A DNA stretch of 10,466 nucleotides from JBIICS01 sp044238735 (GTDB lineage: Bacteria > Bacteroidota > Bacteroidia > UBA4408): contig JBIICS010000101.1 in assembly GCA_044238735.1 (NCBI GenBank), positions 1-10,466 of the forward strand. Direction: 5' to 3'. Positions 1 to 7,800 of the stretch are shown piece after piece. The stretch's first letter is position 1; each line of letters begins with the position of its first letter. Under the pieces are notes generated by a model. That model was given only the letters and a program-made list of their open reading frames with translations. It did no database searches and was not told the origin of the DNA. The translations under genes were made by a program, and so were the position numbers.

Positions 1-719
1 TTTATAACAGAAAGCTTCTTCTGACTGAAGATGGTTTTGATGGAATAAATGAAAGATAAAATGATAATGGTTAAGAATAATACGGAGATAAGAAGTGTAG
101 TCCAGATATTCTTGAAAAGATAGGCGTTTTTTCGGGGAAAATAAATACTCAGATAATCCGGATTATTAAAAATACTTCCCGAGTAGATTACGGCTTGATA
201 AGGTGATTTAATAATTTTATCGAGATATTTTTTATTACTTACAATTAATGAATTTCCTTTACTTGGATTACCATATAAGAAGTGAAAAGGTAAATCTACC
301 CCTCTGCTTTGAAGTTCAATAGAAATTAAATTATTAAGAGTTACACTATCCAGAATAATTTTTTCAGCTTCTTTCTTTTGCTCGTTTAAGTCGTCGAGCA
401 TTTTTTGAATACCTGCCGGTCGTTTACGTGTTAGATCAAACGCATTAGTGTCGCCGCCTAAAAAGCTTTTATAATACTCCCGTTCCTGATTAAGGAGTTG
501 CTCCAGCATTTGTTGAACCGGAGTTTTACCCTCTTTCATTAGGTTTATCCTTTCTAATCTTCTGCAAGAGAAATTTAATGCATCGTAAACATTTCGGTTA
601 AATCGCTTGGCTTCAATTTCTAGTTCATTGTGTATCCAATAAATCTGAACAAGAGATAAGCCAATAATAGAGATGCTTATGGCGGCTATTACATATTTTA
701 ATTTTCGGGTATCCAACAT
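1..719 (-). CDS. Sensor histidine kinase, N-terminal sensor part (3' end beyond window)
   Basis: An uninterrupted frame starts at the ATG at 719-717 and runs off the left edge; 239 codons are visible. The protein starts MLDTRKLKYVIAAISISI. It has a first membrane segment at about residues 8-28, an extracytoplasmic domain of about 175 residues rich in charged helices, and a second membrane segment at about 206-227. The second segment is followed by KTIFSQKKLSVI. This layout, with the FxQKKLS linker just after the second helix, is what I know from Bacteroidota sensor kinases, where the linker leads straight into a HisKA domain without a HAMP domain. The H-box and ATPase domains would lie outside the window, so kinase activity is inferred. 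The signal sensed is unknown. The gene follows the beta-CASP nuclease gene on the same strand after a 57-bp gap, so read-through from that gene is possible. No cognate regulator is visible in the window. Confidence 0.85.
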   Translation of the reverse strand, partial: MLDTRKLKYVIAAISISIIGLSLVQIYWIHNELEIEAKRFNRNVYDALNFSCRRLERINLMKEGKTPVQQMLEQLLNQEREYYKSFLGGDTNAFDLTRKRPAGIQKMLDDLNEQKKEAEKIILDSVTLNNLISIELQSRGVDLPFHFLYGNPSKGNSLIVSNKKYLDKIIKSPYQAVIYSGSIFNNPDYLSIYFPRKNAYLFKNIWTTLLISVLFLTIIILSFIYSIKTIFSQKKLSVI

Positions 720-720
720 T

Positions 721-728
721 CAAAATTA
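721..728 (-). promoter_or_regulatory. Possible -7 element abutting the sensor kinase start
   Basis: On the minus strand TAATTTTG matches the Bacteroidota -7 consensus TAnnTTTG and ends two bases before the ATG of the partial kinase gene. If used, the transcript would be almost leaderless. I find no TTG at the expected -33 distance, so this may be chance in AT-rich DNA. The rest of the 57-bp gap (720-776) contains an AAAGGAAG purine run on the minus strand but no hairpin. Confidence 0.2.
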
Positions 729-776
729 GTTATTGGAAAATAATTACTTCCTTTACTTAACTAAATTTAACAGCAC

Positions 777-2150
777 TTATAAATTAAATAATACTTCTTC
801 CTGATTTAAATGAGGAGTAATACTTGAAATTCCGAGTTTCGACTCTAATTTAAGCTTAAAAGCATGGCTAGAGGAGGGATCACCGTGAACAATAAAGAGT
901 TTATCGGGTTTATTTTTTAGGTTTCCAACCCAAGCTAATAGTTCGTTTTGATCGGCATGTGCAGATAGTGAATTTACTTCTTCAACGTTACAATTTACGG
1001 GAATAAATTCACCGAAAATCTTAACTTCACTCGATCCTGATTTTATGGCTCTACCTCTTGTTCCCTCTGCCTGGTAACCTACTAACAAAACAGTGTTTTT
1101 TCTGCTGGGAAGCCATTCCTTTAAGTAATGAAGAACCCTACCTCCTGTTAACATTCCGCTTGCCGCTATTACAATCTTAGGAAATCTACTTTCAATGATT
1201 TTGTAAGTATGCTTAATATCTTTTACAATCTGAATATCTTCAAAAAAATAGTGACAATCTTTTTCGGATAACTTATGCCATCCGGGATAATTGCAATAAA
1301 CTTTGGTGGTATTTACACCCATTGGAGTATCTAAAAAAACAGGAATATCGGGTATTTGGTTAGATGACTTTAGTTCTTTTAAAAGAACCATTAATTCCTG
1401 AGCTCTTCCAACTGCAAAACTAGGAATCAATAAATTACCGCCTCTTCTAATGGAATCATTTACTATATCTCTAAGAGCAATTAAAGGAGATATTGAGGAG
1501 TGATTACGATCACCATAAGTTGACTCAATTACCACATAATCGGCAATTTCTGGTCGTTTAGGATCGTGTAATGTGATTGAATTATTTGTTCCAATATCGC
1601 CCGAAAAAATAATTTTTTTTCCATAACAGTCAATCTCCACAAAACATGCACCTAAAATATGTCCATTATAAACGAATCGAAATCTTATGTGCTCATTTAG
1701 TTCAACCCAGTCAAGTTCATCCATTCTTACAAACTGACCTAAAACCGGATATACGTCGTCCTCATCGTAAAGTGGTTTGGCGGGCTTATGTTTTGAGAAT
1801 CCTTTTTCATTTGCTAAGTCAGCATCTTCCTTTTGCAACTTAGCACTATCCTTTAAAATAATTTCGGTAATCTCAGCAGTAGGTTTAGACAAATAAATAT
1901 TTCCATTAAATCCATTTTTAACTAATACAGGAAGATATCCAGTATGATCGAGGTGAGCATGTGTAATGATTACAGCATCAATCTTACCCGGGTCTAATGG
2001 CAAGTGGTCCCAGTTTTTAAGTCTTAATTCCTTAAGCCCTTGAAAAAGCCCACAATCAATCATTACATTAAAGTTAGGGGTTTGAAGTAAATACTTACTT
2101 CCGGTTACAGTTGAAGCTGCACCTAAAAATTTTATAGAAACGTTTTTCAC
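777..2150 (-). CDS. MBL-fold/beta-CASP RNA-specificity metallo-hydrolase
   Basis: A 457-residue protein, full length for the bacterial beta-CASP (CPSF-73-like) nuclease family, expected to be a cytoplasmic zinc-dependent RNA hydrolase. The start is FLGAASTVTGS at residues 8-18. Metal ligands are visible: HAHLDH at residues 64-69, His164 in NGHILGA and Asp185 in SGDIG. The beta-CASP part has Glu209 in IESTYGDR, IPSFAVGRAQE at 242-252, the SGMLTGGRVLHY motif at 331-342 and VGYQAEGTRGRA at 357-368. Further ligand histidines are His398 (SAHAD) and His422 (VHGD). No key residue is missing. The start codon is GTG; no ATG is in frame nearby, and the start places FLGAA where family members have it. 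The gene is divergent from a PAS kinase/Crp-type regulator operon, and the shared gap holds an Fnr-like box, so regulation by that pair is plausible (inference). The exact RNA substrate is unknown. This is not an antibiotic beta-lactamase. Confidence 0.93.
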   Translation of the reverse strand: MKNVSIKFLGAASTVTGSKYLLQTPNFNVMIDCGLFQGLKELRLKNWDHLPLDPGKIDAVIITHAHLDHTGYLPVLVKNGFNGNIYLSKPTAEITEIILKDSAKLQKEDADLANEKGFSKHKPAKPLYDEDDVYPVLGQFVRMDELDWVELNEHIRFRFVYNGHILGACFVEIDCYGKKIIFSGDIGTNNSITLHDPKRPEIADYVVIESTYGDRNHSSISPLIALRDIVNDSIRRGGNLLIPSFAVGRAQELMVLLKELKSSNQIPDIPVFLDTPMGVNTTKVYCNYPGWHKLSEKDCHYFFEDIQIVKDIKHTYKIIESRFPKIVIAASGMLTGGRVLHYLKEWLPSRKNTVLLVGYQAEGTRGRAIKSGSSEVKIFGEFIPVNCNVEEVNSLSAHADQNELLAWVGNLKNKPDKLFIVHGDPSSSHAFKLKLESKLGISSITPHLNQEEVLFNL

Positions 2151-2182
2151 TTTTTTTTGTTGAAATTAAAATTAAATTTCAT
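2147..2182 (-). other. Possible 11-codon leader ORF overlapping the nuclease start
   Basis: On the minus strand an ATG at 2182-2180 opens a frame encoding MKFNFNFNKKK. Its TGA stop overlaps the GTG start of the beta-CASP gene (GTGA, 2150-2147). The frame ends in a run of eight A. One extra A, or a -1 slip on this run, would join it to the nuclease frame. It may be a translational leader, a missed N-terminal extension, or chance in AT-rich DNA. The nuclease family motif already starts normally without it. Confidence 0.2.
2161..2181. repeat. Inverted repeat TGAAATT-N7-AATTTCA
   Basis: Perfect 7-bp arms lie around a 7-bp AT spacer in the divergent gap, close to the nuclease start. The right arm is part of AAATTTCATC (2174-2183), which recurs exactly at 2228-2237 in front of the PAS kinase gene. 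It could be an operator, but all the sequence is AT-rich, so chance is a real alternative. Confidence 0.35.
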
Positions 2183-2191
2183 CAATTGTAC

Positions 2192-2203
2192 TGATAAATA
2201 TCA
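2192..2203. promoter_or_regulatory. Candidate Crp/Fnr-type box TGAT-AAAT-ATCA
   Basis: The site has the inner half-sites and spacing of the Fnr consensus TTGAT-N4-ATCAA; only the outermost base of each arm differs (C and T). It lies in the middle of the 94-bp gap between two divergent transcription units, one of which encodes a Crp/Fnr-type regulator. A weak TAATTTTA -7-like element for the nuclease lies at 2167-2174 on the minus strand. That would put the box centre about 36-41 bp upstream of a transcript start, close to the usual class II activator position. This placement is inferred, as no start site is known. Confidence 0.5.
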
Positions 2204-2224
2204 TACTTTTAGATTGAATAATTA

Positions 2225-2236
2225 ATGAAATTTCAT
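2225..2236. promoter_or_regulatory. Perfect palindrome ATGAAATTTCAT before the PAS kinase gene
   Basis: A 12-bp perfect palindrome ends 8 bases before the ATG at 2245, where a ribosome would bind. It shares AAATTTCATC with the inverted repeat at 2161-2181. It may be an operator or may affect translation starts. The spacing between TGA and TCA is 4, not the 6 of Crp/Fnr sites, so it is not a second copy of the Fnr-like box. Confidence 0.35.
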
Positions 2237-2244
2237 CCTGTTTT

Positions 2245-3483
2245 ATGAGGGTGAAAAGAAAAACCAAAAAAGAAATGGACAAAGAGAATGAAATGCTAAA
2301 AGCGTTATTTAACAGCTCAACGGAAGGCATTATCATTTGTAATCAAAGGGGTGAAATTATTTTGGTTAATCCAAAGGGACTCTCCCTATTTGGGTATTCT
2401 GAAAATGAATTAATTGGTAGTAAAATTGAGGTTTTAATTCCAAAAAGATTTCATCATAATCATGAAAGTCATCGCGAAGGATATTCTGAAAATCCAAAAT
2501 CCAGATCAATGGGTGGTAATATGGATTTATTTGCAGTTAGAAAAAATGGCACCGAATTTCCTGTTGAGATCAGCTTAAGTCCTTTTTATACCAATAACCA
2601 ACAATTTATAGTTTCATTTATAATAGATATAACCGTTAGAAAACAAAATGAGGATAAAGTAAGGGAAGCACATCGCGAAATTTCAATTTTAAATGAACAG
2701 CTTGAAGCTAAAGTTAAAGACCGAACCAAGGAACTTGCCCATGCTATGGAGCAATTAGCAAAGAGTAAAAATGATATTGTTGCCGCATTGGAAATCGAGA
2801 AAAACTTAAACGAATTAAAAAGCAGATTTGTAACCACAGCATCTCACGAATTCAGGACCCCGCTGGGTGCAATTTTATCTTCTGCTTCACTCATATCTAA
2901 ATATATTTATACTGAAGATCAGGAAAAACGAATAAAACATATTAACAGAATAAAGTCATCGGTTACAAATTTAACCGAGATACTCAACGACTTTTTATCA
3001 CTTGATAAGTTAGATGAAGGTTTAATAAGAAATCAACCTGTTCCGTTTAAAATCAAAGAATTTATAAAAAGTATAATTGATGAAGTTAGTCCAATTTTAA
3101 AAAATGGTCAGGCAATTCAATATATATCAGGTGGAAATCAGGAGGACGCCTATTTCGATAAACAACTTCTAAGGAATGTAATTATCAATCTTATCTCCAA
3201 TGCAGTTAAGTATTCTCCCGAAGATAAAACCATAAAGGTATGTATGAATTTAAGTGATAATATACTTATTATTGATGTTATTGATGAGGGTTTTGGTATT
3301 CCGGAAGAGGATCAGAAACATATTTTTGAACGCTTTTTCAGAGCAAATAATGCTGGAAATATTCAGGGTACAGGCTTAGGATTAAATATTGTAAAAAAAT
3401 ATATCGACATAATGGGTGGAACAATTTCGTTTAAAAGCAATTGTGAAACCGGATCAACTTTTACTATTAAATTATCGTTTTAA
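2245..3483 (+). CDS. Soluble PAS-domain sensor histidine kinase
   Basis: A 412-residue kinase with no signal peptide or membrane segment, so it should sense a cytoplasmic or diffusible signal. A PAS domain covers about residues 15-131, with FGYSENELIG at 49-58 and the KNGTEFPVEISLSPF strand at 100-114. A charged coiled coil follows to about 195. The HisKA phosphoacceptor is His201 in SHEFRTP. The ATPase domain has the N-box with Asn315 and Asn319, G1 DEGFGIP at 347-353, ERFFR as F-box, and G2 GTGLGL at 375-380. All catalytic motifs are intact. The PAS part aligns without gaps, from memory, with the FixL haem pocket: His73 falls at the FixL haem-ligand position, but the distal Arg position is Met93. 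That histidine also occurs in many PAS domains not known to bind haem. The start at 2245 is tentative; Met11 (2275) is an alternative. The response regulator gene follows after 3 bp and is the obvious partner. Confidence 0.93.
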   Translation: MRVKRKTKKEMDKENEMLKALFNSSTEGIIICNQRGEIILVNPKGLSLFGYSENELIGSKIEVLIPKRFHHNHESHREGYSENPKSRSMGGNMDLFAVRKNGTEFPVEISLSPFYTNNQQFIVSFIIDITVRKQNEDKVREAHREISILNEQLEAKVKDRTKELAHAMEQLAKSKNDIVAALEIEKNLNELKSRFVTTASHEFRTPLGAILSSASLISKYIYTEDQEKRIKHINRIKSSVTNLTEILNDFLSLDKLDEGLIRNQPVPFKIKEFIKSIIDEVSPILKNGQAIQYISGGNQEDAYFDKQLLRNVIINLISNAVKYSPEDKTIKVCMNLSDNILIIDVIDEGFGIPEEDQKHIFERFFRANNAGNIQGTGLGLNIVKKYIDIMGGTISFKSNCETGSTFTIKLSF

Positions 3484-3486
3484 ATT

Positions 3487-4554
3487 ATGGACAACACTAA
3501 TAAGATTTTATTGATTGAGGACAATCTTGAAATGCGCGAAAATACTGCCGAAATTTTAGAGCTTGCCGGATATAAGGTAATAACTGCAGAGAATGGAAAG
3601 ATTGGAGTGAAAAAAGCACAGGAAAGTATCCCAGATATTGTTATCTGCGATATCATGATGCCTGAGTTGGATGGTTATGGAGTTTTACATCTCTTATCTA
3701 AGGATATTAAAACCATGGGTATTCCGTTTATTTTTTTAACTGCTAAAGCAGAAAAATCGGATATGCGCAAGGGGATGAATTTGGGCGCAGATGACTATTT
3801 AACTAAACCCTATGATGATACTGAATTACTGAGTGCTGTTGAAGTAAGATTAAACAGAAGCATGAAATTTAAAAAAGGTTTTGATAGAAGTGAAAATGGT
3901 ATTAATCAATTTTTAAATGATGTTTCAGGTGTCTTATCCTTAAATGATTTAACTAAGAACCGTAAAATTAAAACCTTTAAAAAGAAAGAATTTATTTACG
4001 TTGAAGATTCTAAGCCTATACTATTGTATTTTATCGTTTCTGGAAAAGTAAAAACATTTAAAACAAACGATTTTGGTAAAGATTTTATAATTGATCTTTA
4101 CAAAGAAGGAGATTTTTTTGGATACGATGCGCTGCTCGAAGAATCGGCTTACACAAACTCCGCCGAAGCTCTTGAAGACTGTGAAATCTTAGTAATACCT
4201 AAGGACGATTTCTTTACTCTACTTTTCCAAAATCGCGAAGTTTCTTCCCAATTTATTAAAATGCTATCTAATGAACTTAAAGAAAAGGAAGAACGTATGT
4301 TAAAACTGGCCTATAATTCAGTAAGAAAAAGGGTGGCAGAAGGACTTATTTTATTATCTGACAGATATAAAAAAGAAAACGATGATAAGTTTAGTATGGC
4401 TATTTCGCGCGAAAATTTAAGTAACCTTGCAGGAACGGCATCCGAAACTGCAATCAGAACTCTTTCCGACTTTAAGGATGAAAATCTAATTGATATTAAA
4501 GGTTCTTTAATTACGATACTAAACGAGGATAAATTAAGAAATCTTAAGAATTAA
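3487..4554 (+). CDS. Response regulator fused to a Crp/Fnr-type DNA-binding module
   Basis: A 355-residue transcription factor, presumably phosphorylated by the kinase encoded 3 bp upstream. The receiver domain covers about residues 5-124: acidic pair Glu11/Asp12, phosphoacceptor Asp55 in CDIMMPELDG, Thr85 and Lys107 in TKPY. A cyclic-nucleotide-binding-like beta barrel follows at about 150-247, then a long dimer helix (about 251-290) and a Crp-type winged helix at about 300-350. In the phosphate-binding cassette the usual Arg-Ser/Thr-Ala is Asn224-Ser-Ala, so cAMP binding is unlikely. The recognition helix has ETAIR (320-324), keeping the Glu and Arg of Fnr's ETxSR but with Ile for Ser. There is no Fnr-like cluster of N-terminal cysteines (only Cys54 and Cys232), so an iron-sulphur cluster is unlikely. 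The domain make-up suggests that phosphorylation replaces ligand binding as the switch. A candidate target box lies at 2192-2203. Confidence 0.92.
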   Translation: MDNTNKILLIEDNLEMRENTAEILELAGYKVITAENGKIGVKKAQESIPDIVICDIMMPELDGYGVLHLLSKDIKTMGIPFIFLTAKAEKSDMRKGMNLGADDYLTKPYDDTELLSAVEVRLNRSMKFKKGFDRSENGINQFLNDVSGVLSLNDLTKNRKIKTFKKKEFIYVEDSKPILLYFIVSGKVKTFKTNDFGKDFIIDLYKEGDFFGYDALLEESAYTNSAEALEDCEILVIPKDDFFTLLFQNREVSSQFIKMLSNELKEKEERMLKLAYNSVRKRVAEGLILLSDRYKKENDDKFSMAISRENLSNLAGTASETAIRTLSDFKDENLIDIKGSLITILNEDKLRNLKN

Positions 4555-4559
4555 GATTT
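4539..4559 (+). terminator. Hairpin over the stop codon of the regulator gene
   Basis: AAATCTTAA-GAA-TTAAGATTT forms a perfect 9-bp stem with a 3-base loop and includes the TAA stop of the response regulator. Only one pair is G-C and no T tract follows, so it is a poor intrinsic terminator. It may instead protect the 3' end or be chance. Confidence 0.25.
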
Positions 4560-4691
4560 ATTGAAAATATTAAAAACGAAACTTGGCTTATGTTTGCTGA
4601 GTAATGATTGGTTAAGTGGAATTTAGAAAGCGTAAGGTCAATAGAAGAAAACGGTTGAGATCTAAGTTATAAGTAAAAAATAAGAATACTT

Positions 4692-4714
4692 ATCAATTAA
4701 TATTGATGTTTTTT
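4692..4714 (+). terminator. Putative intrinsic terminator for the kinase-regulator operon
   Basis: ATCAAT-TAAT-ATTGAT is a 6-bp stem with a 4-base loop, followed after one base by six T residues. It points the right way for the plus-strand operon ending at 4554. The stem is AT-rich and weak. The sequence between the operon stop and here (4555-4691) holds no gene or other clear element. Confidence 0.4.
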
Positions 4715-4748
4715 GATTATACCGAAAATTTAGGCTTTTAAACTTAAA

Positions 4749-4787
4749 GCCCAAATGAAATAATGATTAGTTACTTTGCATTTGGGC
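4749..4787 (-). terminator. Putative terminator for the T9SS surface protein gene
   Basis: GCCCAAATG and CATTTGGGC form a perfect 9-bp stem, extendable past one mismatch by two A-T pairs. On the minus strand it begins 17 bases after the stop codon at 4805 and is followed by TTTAAGTTT. The loop is long (about 21 bases) and the T tract is broken, so confidence is moderate. A smaller hairpin, GGCTTT/AAAGCC (4733-4751), shares bases 4749-4751 and cannot form at the same time. Confidence 0.45.
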
Positions 4788-4804
4788 CAATCTCATAAAG
4801 AGCG

Positions 4805-7800
4805 CTATTGTTTAACGAGCTTGAAAGTTTTAATATTATCATCAACGTTTACTCTAACAAAATATACTCCGGAAGCCAATGATCTGATATCTACCTTAAT
4901 TGGTTGATTTGACAAACTATTTCTTAATGATTTTAAAACCTCTGAGCCTTTAATATCCTTAACGCTTAGTTGTAAATTTTGATATAAATTCTCTTTAAAA
5001 TCTAATGTAAAGAAATCATTAGCCGGATTGGGTTTTAAACTAACATCAAATCTGGATTTAGAGTAAATTGCAGTTACTGTTCCCGAAATGCGAGAAGTAT
5101 TTTTAACATTAGATCGAGAAGTAGCTATTCGTGCCCTGCCTGTACGATAATTAAAGATACAATCATCGGGAGCTACAACTTCAATGCTATAAGCTACAGA
5201 ATCACCAACAGGCACTCCTGAATCATAATAATAGGTGTAATTACTAGGAACAGAATCGAGTACTTGCCATCCTGTAGAGGATAACCAACGATAGATTCGA
5301 TATTCATTGAACGGAAATCCTTCGTAATGATCCCAGGCCAATAAAATGGAAGTAGGCGTGTTTGCCAAAGAGAGATGAATCGTTTTCTGAGCAAAGCTAT
5401 AATCCGATTCATTACCACATGTATCTGTTAAGGTAATTTTATATCGCCAAGATTTAATATTAGGGTCCGAAAGCGAATCGGTGTATAAACTAACGCTACT
5501 ATACGGTACTTCTCCAATCTTATAATAAATACCAGCAGATGAAGATTCTCTGTAAATTGTATAATGATCAATATCGCTAGTTACTGCTTTTTGCCAGCCA
5601 ATTAAATTGGCGTTTGACAAATAATCTACAGACACCAAGCAAATACTACTACCAGCCGGAGGTAGTTCATTTAATTCGGCCGTGTAAACAGATTTACAAT
5701 TATTAGAATCAGTAACCATTAAAGAATAAATGCCAGCACTCAAACCGGTAATATCTTCTGTTAATGCATTATTAGACCATGAATATTGATATGGTAAAGT
5801 TCCGCCGTTTACACTAACATTAATAGAACCACCTGATGCATTATTACAAGAGGATGTTAAAACTTCAACAGTATTTATGTTTGGTGCCCCATTGTCATTT
5901 AAATTAACCCAAAAACTTTGGGAGCAGGAATTAGAATCATTAACGTTTACCGAATAAGCACCAGATGATACGGAAGTAATATCCTCAGATGTTTCTGAAT
6001 TAGACCACACATAATTATAGGGCGAGGTACCACCAGATACTTGAATATCAATAGCACCATCGGATAAGTTACAAGTAGAATTAGTAACAATAGAGGCAAT
6101 TCTTATTTTTGAAGGCTGAGGAACAACTAATGTTAAATTTGTTTGGCAACCCAATATGTCTTTTACACTAATTTCGTATGGCCCCGCAACCAGGTTGTTA
6201 ATAGTCGATATAGTATCTCCATTCGACCACAGGTAATTATATGGAGGATTTAAGCCATTTACTGTAACCGAAACAGAACCATCGGCAGAACCGAAACACT
6301 TTGTTTTATTAATAGTTGAGGCAACAACAGGTCCATCTGTATCCGTAATATTAAAAGAAATGAATTTGGAACAGCCCATCACATCAGTTACCGTAACTAC
6401 ATATTGTCCAGCCGATAAACTATCAGCACGGTTCGTGATACTTCCACTTGTCCAGTCGTAAAAATAAGGTGGTGTACCTGAAGATGCAAATACCTCGGCA
6501 TTACCGGTATTTTTTAAACAAGAAGAATTTTGCAATGCAACCAATTCGATATTAAAATCTTTACAAAGTGTGCTATCAAAAAAAGCTTTCACTGAATCGG
6601 TAGCATCTAGTAAAGGTTTAAATGTAACACAGCCGGCCTGATTAGTAGGCGAATTAACAGCGGAAAATATAAAACCATTTGTTTGATTGGGAATTAAATT
6701 AAAAACTCCATATGTAATCAAGAATCTTCTATCGCCAGGTAATGAAAAAGCAGAACATTCTGACCAGCCTGCAGGATCTGTAGGATCTGATGGGAAGATA
6801 AAATTAGTAGGTTGAGTACCTCCGCCACTTAGATGACCATTGTTTCCATAAACCATATGTGAACTATCTGCCCACAATGTGTTTACATATTTCCAATACT
6901 CCTGAGGAGTAGATGGATTAGCCGCCCAATTTCCCTGTGTATTATTGAAAGAAAATAGATTCTTAATTTTAACGGGTTCTCTAAACTCGTCTTTGGGACC
7001 TTGAAGCATATTAACGCCTACAAGGGGAACGTTAGAACCATAGCCTGTTGAAAAATTAGTAGTTTCATCAAAAGCATCACCATTATATACAATACCCATA
7101 TTTCTTGAAGCACTAGTGCCTATATAATCATCGGTATAATTACCTAAATCGGGGTCTACAAATACCGTTACGTTGGTGTTTTTTATTACAGAATCTGATT
7201 TATTGGTAATCTTAACTTCATAAAAAGTAGTATTATTTAAAACATCGTTAGTTTTATAAGCATACGCCATAAATTGCATTTCAATACCTAAAGGTTCGGT
7301 GCCGGTCATGTGTAAATTTTTACCATCATTAATTACCCACCATAATGCCTGATCACCTTTAATTAAAGGATAATCTCCATCTAAAGGGTTATAGGAATAA
7401 TCCTTATTTACATCCATAAACGGAGCCATATCGCGGTTTATAGGGAAGCCAAGATTAGCGTTACCTCTGGCTGGCCATTCATTAATAATTTCCGGTACAT
7501 TAGAAAACAAACCCAGTTTAAATGAATCGATTGTTGATTTATTTATTTTCCAGATGCGATCATAATTTTCACAATCAGTTGCTTCGCCCTGAGCAGGTGG
7601 ATAATGATTAAGAGGCCCAGGAGAAAAATCAGATTTTTGATTGAACAAGTTAATTGCTCCTTTTAATCTTCCGCTTTCACTCTCCCCCATAACCCAAATA
7701 CTTCCTGAAAAAATAGAATAGGTGTTGGCCCCTTTTGGAAATTCGTGCCCTGGTCTTCCATATACATTTCCATTCCATAGTCCGCCTTGCACATCCATCA

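Noticed and set aside
1646..1843. Open frame on the plus strand inside the beta-CASP gene
   Set aside because: It lies wholly antisense to well-conserved nuclease motifs, and its predicted peptide resembles no family.
777..2150. Antibiotic-resistance beta-lactamase
   Set aside because: The beta-CASP motifs (IESTYGDR, SGMLTGGR, SAHAD, VHGD) place it with RNA-specific nucleases.
5194..5418. Open frames on the minus strand in another phase of the surface protein gene (also 8431-8625)
   Set aside because: They overlap the fibronectin-like and propeller coding sequence, whose repeats prove the main frame.
5690..6551. Regular repeats as a possible CRISPR or recent tandem duplication
   Set aside because: The repeats are protein-level SprB-like units with a period of 216-234 bp and diverged DNA; there are no short identical repeats with spacers.
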